NCBI GenBank assembly: GCA_038525525.1
Contig: JBCBHO010000005.1
Span: forward strand, 124,001 to 188,000
Reading direction: 5' to 3'
DNA length: 64,000 nt
From: Shimia_B sp038525525
GTDB taxonomy: Bacteria > Pseudomonadota > Alphaproteobacteria > Rhodobacterales > Rhodobacteraceae
The notes under the pieces are model-generated. The model saw only the letters and a list, made by a program, of their open reading frames with translations, made no database searches and was not told where the DNA came from. Of this stretch, positions 25,484 through 33,973 are shown piece after piece. Each line of letters opens with the position of its first letter. Positions within the stretch are counted from its first letter, which is position 1. Position numbers and translations under genes: made by a program.

Positions 25484-26719
25484 CTAGAGGTTGTGATCTA
25501 GGGCCGTGATAAGCCGGTCAACCTCGTCCTCGGTGGTGTAGTGCGTGAACGAAACGCGTAGCACCCCGTGCTCCGGCGCCACGCCCAGCGCCGAGAGCGC
25601 ACGGCCCGCATAGAAATCCCCCGCCCCGCACAGGATGCCGTGCCGCGCGAGCCGGGCGGCAAAGGGCGCCGCGGGCTGGCCGAGATCGAGCGCGAGGGTC
25701 GGCGCGCGCGCCGCGGCCTCCTTGGGCCCGAGGAGCCGAATACGCTGCTTCGTGGACAGGAAATCGAGGAGCGGCTCCATGAGCGCCACCTCGTGGTCGC
25801 GCATCAGATCGTGCACCACCTCCGTGCGCCCGGTGCCGTCACGGCCCGCGCGCATGTGGTGCTTGTAGAGCGTGTCGATGTAGTCCGCGATCCCCGCGGA
25901 GGCGGCCACCTGCGCGTGGTCGGGGCCCGCGGGGGTAAAGCGCTTCGTCAGGTCATGGCCGTTGAAATCGTGCCCCTGGTTCGGCAGCGCCATACCGAGC
26001 GCGCGGCGCAGCACCATGATCCCCTGATGGGGCCCGTAGGTCTTGTAGGCCGAGAAGAGATAGATATCGGCGCCGAGCTTGCGCACGTTGGGCAGGCCAT
26101 GGGGCGCGTAGCTCACCCCGTCCACGCAGGTAAAGACCCCTGCCCCCCGCGCGAGACGGCAGATCCGCGCCGCGTCGTTGATCTCACCCACGACGTTCGA
26201 GACATGGGGAAAGCACAGAAGCCGCGCACCCTCGAGCAGCGGCAGCAGGTCTTCGGAATGGAGCGCGCCGTCCTCGCGCATGCGCCACTCACGGATCTCG
26301 ATCCCGTCCTCTGCGAGCCGCCGCCAGGGGCCGCTATTGGCCTCGTGATCCTGGTTGGTGACGATGATCGCCCCGGGGCGCTCGCCCTGAACGCCGCGCG
26401 TCATCCACTGCCGGAAGGCCTGCGCGAGCACATACGTGTTGGCAGTGGTGGAGGGGCCGAAGCTCAGCTCCTCGGACAGAACGCCCAGCGCCCGTGCGAG
26501 GCGGTCGCGCGCCTCGTCCATTTCCTGCCCGCCGAGATAAGAGGCCGGGTAAGGCGCGTAAGGCTGCACCTTCCGCTCCTTGTAGAAGCGGTTGAGCCGC
26601 CAGATGACATAGCGGCACGTATAGCTTCCGCCGGCATTCTCGAAGAATGCCTGGTTCCGCAAAGCGGGCTCGGCGAAAGCTGGAAACTGAGCGCGGACAA
26701 ACTCGGTATCCAGTTGCAT
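25484..26719 (-). CDS. Class V aminotransferase / cysteine desulfurase-like PLP enzyme
   Basis: 411-aa fold-type I PLP enzyme of the CsdA/NifS-like superfamily. Family sequences include NQAFFENAGGSYTCRYVIWR near the N-terminus and LSFGPSTTANTYVLAQAFRQ. The PLP-binding region includes FPHVSNVVGEINDAARI and VDGVSYAPHGLPNV. The Schiff-base lysine is in YLFSAYKTYGPHQGIMVLRR. A mobile catalytic Cys loop of true desulfurases is not evident, so it may be a related isomerase, epimerase or lyase. No SUF or ISC genes are nearby. The substrate is unknown. Confidence 0.78.
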   Translation of the reverse strand: MQLDTEFVRAQFPAFAEPALRNQAFFENAGGSYTCRYVIWRLNRFYKERKVQPYAPYPASYLGGQEMDEARDRLARALGVLSEELSFGPSTTANTYVLAQAFRQWMTRGVQGERPGAIIVTNQDHEANSGPWRRLAEDGIEIREWRMREDGALHSEDLLPLLEGARLLCFPHVSNVVGEINDAARICRLARGAGVFTCVDGVSYAPHGLPNVRKLGADIYLFSAYKTYGPHQGIMVLRRALGMALPNQGHDFNGHDLTKRFTPAGPDHAQVAASAGIADYIDTLYKHHMRAGRDGTGRTEVVHDLMRDHEVALMEPLLDFLSTKQRIRLLGPKEAAARAPTLALDLGQPAAPFAARLARHGILCGAGDFYAGRALSALGVAPEHGVLRVSFTHYTTEDEVDRLITALDHNL

Positions 26720-26850
26720 GCGAAAAATGTGTCACGGCTGCGTGAAACGCACAAGCGCGCACGCGCGATTTTACCAAAAAGCGTGAAAACGCCGCATGTT
26801 TGGTGCGTCAGCACAGCCCAATTGAGCCGCGCCCGCGCAGCTGGGTCGTC

Positions 26851-27834
26851 TCATCCCGCGACGTCCACGACGACGCGGCCCTTCACCTGGCCCTTGAGGA
26901 TGTCAGCGCCCAGGGCTGGAAGATCGGCCAGCGTCGCGGTCACGATCATGGTCTCGAGCTTCTCCATGGGCAGCGTCTCGGCGATGGCTGCCCACGCCCG
27001 CTGGCGCGCGGCGAAGGGCTGCATGACGCTGTCGATCCCCAGAAGGTTCACCCCCCTCAGGAGGAAGGGAATGACCGTGGCCGGGAGCCCCGCCCCGCCT
27101 GCTAGGCCCACGGCGGCCACGGAGGCACCGTACTGCATCTGACCGAGCACACGGGCCAGCATCGCGCCGCCCACGGCGTCCACGCAGCCGCCCCAGGTCT
27201 CTGTCTCGAGCGGGCGCTTGACCGTCTCCGCCAGCTCCTCGCGCGCCACGATCTGCGTGGCTCCGAGCGCGGTCAGGTAATCGGATGTCTCCGGCCGCCC
27301 GGTGACACCTGCCACCGCGTGCCCCCGCGCCGCGAGCATCGCCGTGGCGACGGAGCCCACGCCACCGGCCGCGCCGGTCACGAGCACCGGCCCGTCCTTG
27401 ATCCCGTGGTCTTCGAGCGCCTGCACGGCGAGCATGGCCGTGAAGCCCGCGGTGCCCACGGCCATCGCCTGCCGCGTCGTGAGCCCTTCGGGCAGCGGGA
27501 CGAGCCAGTCGGCCTTCACCCGCGCCTTCTCGGAATAGCCGCCCCAATGAGCCTCGCCCACGCGCCAGCCCGTGAGCACGACCTTGTCGCCCGGTTTGTA
27601 GCGGTCATCATCGGAGTGCTCGACCGTCCCCGCGAAGTCGATCCCGGGCACATGGGGATAGGTGCGCACGAGCCCGCCGCCCGGCCCGATGCAGAGCCCG
27701 TCCTTGTAGTTGACTGTGGAGTATTCGACGGCGACGGTCACGTCGCCCGGCGGCAGCCGGTCCTCTTCGAGCTCCGTGACCGATGCGGAGGTTTGGCCCT
27801 CCGCATCCTTCTCCACGAGCAGTGCCTTGAACAT
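26851..27834 (-). CDS. acuI: Acrylyl-CoA reductase (NADPH), AcuI
   Basis: 327-aa zinc-free medium-chain reductase of the YhdH/AcuI group that converts acryloyl-CoA to propionyl-CoA. The N-terminal substrate domain reads VEYSTVNYKDGLCIGPGGGL and TYPHVPGIDFAGTVEHS. The Rossmann domain has VLVTGAAGGVGSVATAMLAA. The C-terminus shows GGAGLPATVIPFLLRGVNLL and LLGIDSVMQPFAARQRAWA. In marine Rhodobacterales acuI lies next to dmdA and detoxifies acryloyl-CoA derived from DMSP; here dmdA lies 343 bases upstream in the same direction with one small gene between. This context makes the specific name credible. Confidence 0.88.
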   Translation of the reverse strand: MFKALLVEKDAEGQTSASVTELEEDRLPPGDVTVAVEYSTVNYKDGLCIGPGGGLVRTYPHVPGIDFAGTVEHSDDDRYKPGDKVVLTGWRVGEAHWGGYSEKARVKADWLVPLPEGLTTRQAMAVGTAGFTAMLAVQALEDHGIKDGPVLVTGAAGGVGSVATAMLAARGHAVAGVTGRPETSDYLTALGATQIVAREELAETVKRPLETETWGGCVDAVGGAMLARVLGQMQYGASVAAVGLAGGAGLPATVIPFLLRGVNLLGIDSVMQPFAARQRAWAAIAETLPMEKLETMIVTATLADLPALGADILKGQVKGRVVVDVAG

Positions 27835-27902
27835 GGGGAGCCTCCCTTAGAGCTTCGTCTGTTGCCGGGCCCCACGTGGGGGACCTAGTCCTGTGGCTGG
27901 CC

Positions 27903-28157
27903 TTAGCCGGCCTTGCAGCCGCGCTCCGCCGGGGGCGCGTCTCCCCGGCCATAGGCCACGTCACCGCAGCGCGCGCAACGGTATTCCTTGAGCATCCGCG
28001 TCTCCTCGGGGTTCACCCGCTCGAAGGCGCAGGGCGCGGCCTTCCGGCGCCGCGCCAGCACGCCGCCACTGCCGCCGGGCGCCATGCCCGCGCCGCCCCG
28101 CCGGTTCATGAAGAAGATCACCACCGCCAGGATGGCGATGCCCACGAGCACTGCCAT
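27903..28157 (-). CDS. Small membrane-anchored Cys-rich (zinc-ribbon-like) protein
   Basis: 84-aa protein with one N-terminal membrane segment (AVLVGIAILAVVIFFMN), a Gly/Arg-rich linker and a C-terminal piece EYRCARCGDVAYG followed by a further Cys (AERGCKAG). The Cys-x2-Cys pair suggests a small zinc-ribbon-like or metal-binding fold. The ATG at 28157 follows a purine-rich GGGGAGCGCGGC, and the frame lies 19 bases downstream of dmdA and 68 bases upstream of acuI. The family is not recognised by name; its position between two DMSP genes makes co-transcription likely. Confidence 0.7.
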   Translation of the reverse strand: MAVLVGIAILAVVIFFMNRRGGAGMAPGGSGGVLARRRKAAPCAFERVNPEETRMLKEYRCARCGDVAYGRGDAPPAERGCKAG

Positions 28158-28176
28158 GCCGCGCTCCCCTTTTGCC

Positions 28177-29277
28177 TCAGGCCCAGAAGCGCTCCTGCAC
28201 CTCGGCCTTGAATGTGCCATCCTGCGTCTGGACCTCAAGCTTGGTGCCCGGGTCCCAATGCGTCATGCGCACCATGCCGATGGCGACATTGGTCTGGTGG
28301 TCGGGCGAGAAGGCCGAGCTCGTCACCTGTCCGACCTTCGTCCCGCCCACCGTCAGTGCCCAGGCCCGGTCGCAGAGCGGCAGCTCGCCCGTGATCGAGA
28401 TCGGGCGGATCTGCTTGATCGGCCCCTCCTTGGCCACGCGCAAGAGCGCGTCGCGTCCCACGCAGCCGATGGCCGTCTGCGTCGAGCAAAACCGCCCGAG
28501 GCCCGCCTCGTGGGGCGTGTTCTCGATGGTCATGTCATTGCCATAGCTCAGGAGCCCGCCCTCGATGCGCTCGATCGCATTGGGGCAGCCCGCGCGCACC
28601 TCGAGATCCGCGCCCGCCGCCATGAGCGCATTCCAGAGCGGCATGCCGTTCTCGGTGCCGTCCACGTAGATCTCGAAGCCCCCCTGCTTGGAGTAGCCCG
28701 AGCGCGCCACGACCATCTCCACGCCCTCGAAATCGAAGAGCCCGTAGCGGAAGAAGCGGATATCGCGCACGCCCTCGCCAAAGACCCGCGCCATGAGCGT
28801 CTCCGCCTTGGGCCCCTGCACCGCCAGCGGCGAGACATCGGGCTCCCAGACGACGACGTCGAGCCGAAAGCCGTAGGCGATGCCCTTGATCCAGAGCAGG
28901 AGGTCACTGTCGGCGATCGACACCCAGTAGCGATCCTCCGACAGCTTGACCGCCACGGGATCGTTGAGCATGCCGCCGGTCTCATCCACCATCGGCACGT
29001 AGTAGCACTGTCCCGGCAGCATCGGCCGCAGGTCCCGTGGCGTGAGCATCTGCATCAGGCGGCCCGCATCGGGCCCGCGCAGCTCCACCTGCCGCTCCAC
29101 CGACACGTCCCAGACCTGCACGTGGCGCTTGAGGTGGTGGTAGTCGGCCTCCGGACTTTCGAAATACGTGGGCAAGAGCATCCTGTTATAGACGGTGTAG
29201 CCCTTGACCCCGGCGGCCTCGACCCCATCGGAAAAAGGCGTACGGCGCACACGGCGCGACGGTGAAATCACGGACAT
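28177..29277 (-). CDS. dmdA: Dimethylsulfoniopropionate demethylase DmdA
   Basis: 366-aa tetrahydrofolate-dependent enzyme of the GcvT fold that transfers a methyl group from DMSP to THF, giving methylmercaptopropionate. Recognisable sequence includes AAGVKGYTVYNRMLLPTYFE, HHLKRHVQVWDVSVERQVEL, YYVPMVDETGGMLNDPVAVK, RSGYSKQGGFEIYVDGTENG and RIEGGLLSYGNDMTIENTPH. The ATG at 29275-29277 is chosen because upstream codons to 29364 have no family character. Together with acuI this is the demethylation/acrylate gene pair typical of Roseobacters. Close GcvT relatives exist, but the neighbourhood favours DmdA. Confidence 0.88.
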   Translation of the reverse strand: MSVISPSRRVRRTPFSDGVEAAGVKGYTVYNRMLLPTYFESPEADYHHLKRHVQVWDVSVERQVELRGPDAGRLMQMLTPRDLRPMLPGQCYYVPMVDETGGMLNDPVAVKLSEDRYWVSIADSDLLLWIKGIAYGFRLDVVVWEPDVSPLAVQGPKAETLMARVFGEGVRDIRFFRYGLFDFEGVEMVVARSGYSKQGGFEIYVDGTENGMPLWNALMAAGADLEVRAGCPNAIERIEGGLLSYGNDMTIENTPHEAGLGRFCSTQTAIGCVGRDALLRVAKEGPIKQIRPISITGELPLCDRAWALTVGGTKVGQVTSSAFSPDHQTNVAIGMVRMTHWDPGTKLEVQTQDGTFKAEVQERFWA

Positions 29278-29652
29278 CCCAACCTCCCAATTGGCCGCCT
29301 CTCCCACGGCGCCGCTCCGCGGAGCTACAGCACCGACCGGCATGTGCAAACCCAAACCCGTCACCGTTTGTCTGGAAGCGACATCTCGTCACCGGACCGC
29401 GCGGGATCGGTGTGCTGGGGTCCGTGTTCTTGGGTCGGTGGGCGGGCGCCTTTCGAGCACGCCGCACGGCGCGCGCAGGAACAGAGCCGCCCAACGACCA
29501 TCATCGCCCACGCACCCGCTTGATCCCAGGTGATGCCCCGATGGGCACCCGGCCGAATTCTTTACCGAGAGGGCACCTCGCGCGCGGCATCTGCTTGCAC
29601 CAGCCACGGTGCCCGCATAGCGTCACGCGCGTTGTCAACGGGAGAGACACCT
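29278..29652. other. Divergent intergenic region between dmdA and the solute-binding protein gene
   Basis: Roughly 375 bases containing both promoters. No supportable gene. A ribosome site GGGAGAG lies 5' of the binding-protein ATG. Short inverted repeats such as GCTCCGCGGAGC occur near dmdA, but no clear promoter hexamers or operator stood out. Confidence 0.4.
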
Positions 29653-30699
29653 ATGAAACTTGCAAAATACCTCGGCTCCGCGGCGCTTGTGGGCCTCGCC
29701 TCCACCGCCCTCGCAGAAGATCCGGAGCTCCTGGTTCTGGATTGGTCAGGCTTCGAGGAGGAAGGCTTCTACGGCGCCTATCTCGAAGAGCACGGCGTAG
29801 CCCCCAGCTTCTCCTTCTTCGGCGAAGAGGAAGAGGCGTTTCAAAAGCTGCGCTCGGGTTTCCGCGCTGACGTCTCCCACCCCTGCCCCCACTCGGTGCA
29901 GAAATGGCGCGACGCGGGCCTCATCGAGCCCTGGGACATCAGCCAGATCCCGTCCTACGCGGCCGTGGACGCGGCCTTCAAGGACAACCCCGTCTTCGCC
30001 GACGAGACGGGCGTCTACTTCATCCCCGCCGATAGCGGCCGCACGGCCACGCTCTACAATGCCGACGAGGTCCCGGCCGAGGCGGTTCAAACGCTTCAGG
30101 TCTTCACCGACCCGGCCTATGCCGGGCGCGTCTCGCTGCCCGACAACGTCGATGACGTCTACGCCCTGGCCTACCTCGCCACGGGCGTGAGCGACTGGAC
30201 CGAAGCCACGCAGGCCGATTTCGAGGCCGCCTCCGCCTGGCTCCGCGAGGCCCATGCCAACACCCGCGCCTACTGGGCCGACGGTGCCGAGCTCGCGCAG
30301 CTCATGAGCACGGGCGAGGTACTCATCGCATGGTCCTGGAACGAGACCTTCGTCCAGCTCTCCGGCGAGGGCATGAACGTGGGCTTCGAGCGCGAGGCCG
30401 CCGAGGGCTCCTCGTCGTGGTTCTGCGGCTACGTGAACCTCGTCGACGGCCCGGGCTCCGAGGAGAAAGCCCATGACTTCGTCGAGGCCTGGCTCCAGCC
30501 GCAGGTGACCGACTACATCGTCAACGAATGGGGCTACGGTCACGCCAATGCCGAGAACATGATGAACATCTCCGAGGAGACGCTCGTCGAGGTGGGCCTC
30601 GGTCCCGTGGAGGTGCCGATTCTGGCGCAGCAGCCCATGGACAACGCGCTGCGCGAAGCGCAGATCGCCGAGTTCGAAATGATCAAGGCGGGCTTCTAA
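29653..30699 (+). CDS. Periplasmic solute-binding protein (PotD/spermidine-putrescine class), without transporter genes nearby
   Basis: 348-aa secreted binding protein. The Sec signal MKLAKYLGSAALVGLASTALA is cleaved before EDPELL. The mature part reads LLVLDWSGFEEEGFYGAYLE, SGFRADVSHPCPHSVQKWRD, VYFIPADSGRTATLYNADEV and NVDDVYALAYLATGVSDWTE, typical of PotD-like proteins. The usual permease and ATPase genes are not adjacent; the nearest Fbp/Pot-type ATPase lies 30 kb away. It is transcribed away from dmdA, so import of a quaternary or amine compound is possible but unproven. A strong hairpin follows the stop codon. Confidence 0.82.
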   Translation: MKLAKYLGSAALVGLASTALAEDPELLVLDWSGFEEEGFYGAYLEEHGVAPSFSFFGEEEEAFQKLRSGFRADVSHPCPHSVQKWRDAGLIEPWDISQIPSYAAVDAAFKDNPVFADETGVYFIPADSGRTATLYNADEVPAEAVQTLQVFTDPAYAGRVSLPDNVDDVYALAYLATGVSDWTEATQADFEAASAWLREAHANTRAYWADGAELAQLMSTGEVLIAWSWNETFVQLSGEGMNVGFEREAAEGSSSWFCGYVNLVDGPGSEEKAHDFVEAWLQPQVTDYIVNEWGYGHANAENMMNISEETLVEVGLGPVEVPILAQQPMDNALREAQIAEFEMIKAGF

Positions 30700-30714
30700 A
30701 GGGGCGCGCCCCAT

Positions 30715-30742
30715 GGCTCACCGGCCGCGCGGTCGGTGAGCC
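30715..30742 (+). terminator. Strong hairpin after the solute-binding protein gene
   Basis: GGCTCACCGGCC (30715-30726), four-base loop, GGTCGGTGAGCC (30731-30742): twelve paired bases with one G-U wobble, 15 bases after the stop codon. It is followed by C-rich rather than T-rich sequence, so it may act as a Rho-assisted or RNA-stabilising 3' end rather than a classical terminator. Confidence 0.5.
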
Positions 30743-30893
30743 TCCCCCCCGCCCCAGCAGCCCAACGCCGCCGACGTCCGCACCGTTGACCGCGTAGCAT
30801 GTTAAGGCCCCCTGCCGCGGCGGGACTCCCTCGTTTTGGTCCAACACACGCTCCGCCGCGTTAAAGGGGAAAGACGCGGACGGAGCTTACCCC

Positions 30894-31247
30894 ATGGACC
30901 TCATCAATATCCTCATCGCCCTGAGTTCCATCGGCTTCGGCGCCTTCGGGTGGCTCGCGCCGGGCTACACCATGAAGGTTGTCGACCTCTCCGACGGGGG
31001 ATCCTCCATGGGCACCTCCGAGGTCCGCGCCGCCTCGGGCGGGGTCTTCGTCATCACCGGGATCGCCGCGATTTTGATAGGATCTCCAGAGGCTTACCTC
31101 ATGGCAGGCCTCGTCTGGGGCGGCGGAGCCACGGGCCGCGCGATCAGCCTCGCCATGGATGGCGTGACCTCCAAGAAGGTCTGGTTTTTTCTGATCGAAG
31201 CCGCCGTCGCGCTCGCCGCCATCGCCAACAACTGGAGCGCCTTCTAG
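30894..31247 (+). CDS. DUF4345-like small membrane protein
   Basis: 117-aa inner-membrane protein with four predicted membrane helices: INILIALSSIGFGAFGWLAP, ASGGVFVITGIAAILIGSP, AYLMAGLVWGGGATGRAISL and KVWFFLIEAAVALAAIA. The pattern of a Gly-rich helix with GGGATGRAISL fits the DUF4345 family. Function unknown. It is a single gene between the solute-binding protein and ssrA. Confidence 0.72.
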   Translation: MDLINILIALSSIGFGAFGWLAPGYTMKVVDLSDGGSSMGTSEVRAASGGVFVITGIAAILIGSPEAYLMAGLVWGGGATGRAISLAMDGVTSKKVWFFLIEAAVALAAIANNWSAF

Positions 31248-31299
31248 ACACCGGATCGTCTTAGAAAGACCGAGCAAAGCCATCCTTCCGTTGCAACCC

Positions 31300-31650
31300 G
31301 CGCGGGCGTGAATATATTGAGACTGTCCGCAAGGACTATGGACATAAACGCGCTCGTAATAAGCGGATCGGACCCGGGGGCGGTACCCGGCGGCTCCACC
31401 AAAATCCCTTTCGTTTGGAGGGTTTAGGGGCCGAAACAGGATCGACGGACGTCTAAAGGGGTTAGCTTTGTCTCGGCTGTCTGCCACCGTTACCGGCGAA
31501 AACAGTACAATTGCAAACGACAATCGTGCTCCGGTTGCTCTGGCTGCGTAAGCAGTTCGAGTCGAACCGAATTTAAGCCCTAGCGCCTAGCCGCGTTAGG
31601 CGGGGTTCGCAGGCACCTGGCAACAGAAGCCTGCACTTTTACCCAAAAGT
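31300..31650 (+). ncRNA. ssrA: Two-piece (circularly permuted) tmRNA
   Basis: The acceptor piece comes first: GGCGGTACCCGGCGGCTCCA then CCA ends at 31401. After a short spacer the coding piece starts GGGGCCGAAACAGGATCGAC at 31427. The tag reading frame GCA AAC GAC AAT CGT GCT CCG GTT GCT CTG GCT GCG TAA (31513-31551) encodes ANDNRAPVALAA. This order, 3' end before 5' end, is the permuted form known from alphaproteobacteria, which is processed into two RNAs. It rescues stalled ribosomes with SmpB and tags products for ClpXP. Exact outer ends are approximate. Confidence 0.93.
31609..31640 (+). terminator. 3' hairpin of the tmRNA gene
   Basis: GCAGGC (31609-31614) pairs with GCCTGC (31629-31634), followed by ACTTTT. 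A second hairpin CGCCTA/TAGGCG precedes it (31584-31602). The terminal one fits an intrinsic terminator for ssrA, although part of it could belong to a tmRNA pseudoknot. Confidence 0.6.
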
Positions 31651-31724
31651 AACGTCTGCGGCGACTTCCGCGCTTTTGCCCCGTTTTTGTACAAGTCCCG
31701 GAGCCCCACGGGAGTGTTTTGTAC

Positions 31725-32135
31725 ATGCTCACACCACACGCCATCCTCGAGACAGCGCTCTACGTTGACGACCTCGACACCGCGCACGCGTTCTACGCGG
31801 GCGTGCTCGGTCTCGACGAGGTGCTGCATGTCCCTGGCCGCCACCGCTTCTATGGCTGCGGGCCGGGCATGCTGCTGCTTTTCATCGCCGAGGCCACGCG
31901 GGAGATGACGGGCCCCCTCCCCGTGCCGACCCACGGCGCGGACGGCCCCGGGCACCTGTGCTTTCGCGTGCCCCGCGCCGAGCTCGACACCTGGTTGGCG
32001 CGCCTCACGTCAGAAAAGATCAAGATCGAGGCGGATTTCGAATGGCCCACCGGCGCGCGCTCGATCTATTGCAGGGACCCGGCGGGCAACTCCATCGAGT
32101 TTGCCGAGCCTCGGCTGTGGAACAGACCGATCTAG
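31725..32135 (+). CDS. VOC/glyoxalase-family protein
   Basis: 136-aa single-module vicinal-oxygen-chelate protein. It contains HAILETALYVDDLDTAHAFY with LGLDEVLHVPGRHRFYGCGP, then GPGHLCFRVPRAELDTWLAR and SIYCRDPAGNSIEFAEPRLW. Likely metal ligands are the glutamate in SIEFAE and the histidine in GHLCF. The ATG at 31725 is preferred over a TTG six bases earlier. Members include glyoxalases, ring-cleavage dioxygenases and antibiotic-binding proteins, so no substrate can be given. It is 15 bases upstream of chrA and likely co-transcribed. Confidence 0.8.
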   Translation: MLTPHAILETALYVDDLDTAHAFYAGVLGLDEVLHVPGRHRFYGCGPGMLLLFIAEATREMTGPLPVPTHGADGPGHLCFRVPRAELDTWLARLTSEKIKIEADFEWPTGARSIYCRDPAGNSIEFAEPRLWNRPI

Positions 32136-32150
32136 TCTTTTCCCTGTCAC

Positions 32151-33419
32151 ATGAACGGGATAGGCGGCGGTATGCAGGTGAGCTACCACGCCCTTTTCCA
32201 GACCTTCGGGCGCATCGGCTGCCTGAGCTTCGGCGGCCCCGCCGCGCAAATCGCTCTGATGGAGGACGAACTGGTGAGCCGGCGCGGCTGGCTCACGGCC
32301 GATGGATTCCTCCGCGCGCTGTCCTTTTGCATGCTCCTGCCGGGGCCCGAGGCGATGCAACTGGCCACCTATGCGGGCTGGCGGCTCCGCGGCGTGGGCG
32401 GCGGGCTTCTGGCGGGCACGCTCTTCGTGCTGCCGGGCGCGCTCGTCATCTTCGCACTGGCGGCGCTCTATATCGGCTATGGCGCCCAGCCGCTGGTGCA
32501 GGAAACATTTCTGGGCGTGCAGGCAACGGTGATCATCATCGTCGTCGCGGCCCTGAGAAAGCTCGCGGCGAAGGCGCTGAACGGGCGCGAAGGGATGGTG
32601 CTGGCCGCGTTGGCCTTCGTCGCCATCTTTGCGCTGGGGCTTCCCTTCCCGCTTATTATTCTCGTGGCGGGGGTCTTCGGATATGTCACGGCCTCGGCCG
32701 GGACGACACCCGAAAGCGAGGTCTCTGAGCGGCCCAACCGGCCCGTCATTGCGACGCTCGCAGCCCTCTGGGGGCTGCCTGTTCTGGCCCTGTGGGGCCT
32801 GGGTGCCACGTTTCTTTTCACCATCGCGCTCTTCTTTTCGCAGCTTGCCGTCGTAACCTTCGGCGGGGCCTACGCGGTTCTGGCCTACATGACGCAGACT
32901 GTCGTGCAGGAGCAGGGCTGGATCGCGACCGAGGACATGATCGCAGCGCTCGGGCTGGCCGAGACGACACCCGGCCCGCTCATCCTCGTGACGCAATTCG
33001 TGGGTATTCTCGCTGGCCATGCCGTGGGCGGCTGGCCGCTCGCCATCGCCGCGGGGCTCTTGACGCTCTGGGTCACGTTCCTGCCCTGCTTTCTTTGGAT
33101 CTTCGCCGGGGCGCCGTATATCGAGCAGCTCACGCAAGCGCCGCGCATCGCCGCCGCACTGCGCGCCGTCACGGCGGCGGTGGTGGGCGTCATCGCCAAT
33201 CTCTCGCTCTGGTTCGCGCTCCATGTTTTCTTCAGCGACGTAAACGGCTTACCCTTCGCGATGGGAGAGCTTCCGGTGCCGGCCCTCGCGAGCTTCCAGC
33301 CCCTCGCACTGCTCTATGCCGCCCTCGCGGCGCTCCTGATCCTCGGCGCGCGCCGCGGCATCCTGACGACCCTCCTCCTCGTGGCCGGGCTCGCCTTCGC
33401 GGTGGCGCTCGCAACATAG
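32151..33419 (+). CDS. chrA: ChrA-family chromate transporter
   Basis: 422-aa inner-membrane protein made of two homologous halves, as in long-chain ChrA. The first half opens ALFQTFGRIGCLSFGGPAAQ and contains RRGWLTADGFLRALSFCMLL and PGPEAMQLATYAGWRLRG. The second half repeats the pattern with AVVTFGGAYAVLAYMTQTV and AALGLAETTPGPLILVTQFV. About ten to twelve membrane segments are apparent. ChrA proteins expel chromate, or may move other oxyanions such as sulfate. No chrB is adjacent; a rhodanese-like ChrB-type fragment lies 17 kb away and is probably unrelated. Confidence 0.88.
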   Translation: MNGIGGGMQVSYHALFQTFGRIGCLSFGGPAAQIALMEDELVSRRGWLTADGFLRALSFCMLLPGPEAMQLATYAGWRLRGVGGGLLAGTLFVLPGALVIFALAALYIGYGAQPLVQETFLGVQATVIIIVVAALRKLAAKALNGREGMVLAALAFVAIFALGLPFPLIILVAGVFGYVTASAGTTPESEVSERPNRPVIATLAALWGLPVLALWGLGATFLFTIALFFSQLAVVTFGGAYAVLAYMTQTVVQEQGWIATEDMIAALGLAETTPGPLILVTQFVGILAGHAVGGWPLAIAAGLLTLWVTFLPCFLWIFAGAPYIEQLTQAPRIAAALRAVTAAVVGVIANLSLWFALHVFFSDVNGLPFAMGELPVPALASFQPLALLYAALAALLILGARRGILTTLLLVAGLAFAVALAT

Positions 33420-33478
33420 CTGCTTTCGCTCGGTCGAGAATCCGATATGGTTCGAGCATTATTCAGGACGGGGTCGCC

Positions 33479-33973
33479 ATGACCGACAGCATTGAATACG
33501 GCGCCCTCATGCACAGCGCCATGCGGGGCCTGATCCAGGAAGTTCTGACCGATGTTGAGCGGCGCGGCAGCCTGCCGGGCGCGCACCATTTCTTCATCAC
33601 CTTCGACACGATGCACCCGGACGTGGAAATCGCCGACTGGCTCTCGGACCGCTATCCCGGCGAGATGACGGTCGTCATGCAGCATTGGTATGCAGGGCTC
33701 GAGGTGACCGAAGACGGATTCTCCGTGACGCTGAATTTCGGCGACAGCCCGGAGCCGCTCTACATTCCGTTCGATGCGATCAAGACCTTCGTCGACCCCT
33801 CCGTCGAGTTCGGCCTGCGCTTCGAGAGCACCGATGGCGAAGATGACCAGACACCGGAGCCGCGCCTCGGCGCGGCCATCCCGCCCGGCGTAGCGGGCGA
33901 TGAAGAAAGCGACGCGGGCGACGACGAGCGCAGTGGCGACGTCGTCAGCCTCGACAGCTTCCGGAAGTCTTAA
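33479..33973 (+). CDS. sspB: Alphaproteobacterial SspB, ClpXP adaptor
   Basis: 164-aa protein recognised from its N-terminal block: SIEYGALMHSAMRGLIQEVL, HHFFITFDTMHPDVEIADWL, TVVMQHWYAGLEVTEDGFSV and TLNFGDSPEPLYIPFDAIKT. These match SspB-alpha, which tethers ssrA-tagged substrates to ClpXP. The C-terminal third is acidic and probably flexible (EESDAGDDERSGDVVS), ending LDSFRKS, the likely ClpX-binding tail. The ATG at 33479 is chosen; upstream open frame overlaps chrA in another frame and is not real. It lies 1.8 kb after ssrA, so both partners of the tagging pathway are close together. Confidence 0.9.
   Translation: MTDSIEYGALMHSAMRGLIQEVLTDVERRGSLPGAHHFFITFDTMHPDVEIADWLSDRYPGEMTVVMQHWYAGLEVTEDGFSVTLNFGDSPEPLYIPFDAIKTFVDPSVEFGLRFESTDGEDDQTPEPRLGAAIPPGVAGDEESDAGDDERSGDVVSLDSFRKS

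Noticed and set aside
32792..33478. Upstream extension of the sspB frame into chrA
   Set aside because: The first ~229 codons are an Arg-rich shadow of chrA; SspB homology begins exactly at the ATG at 33479.
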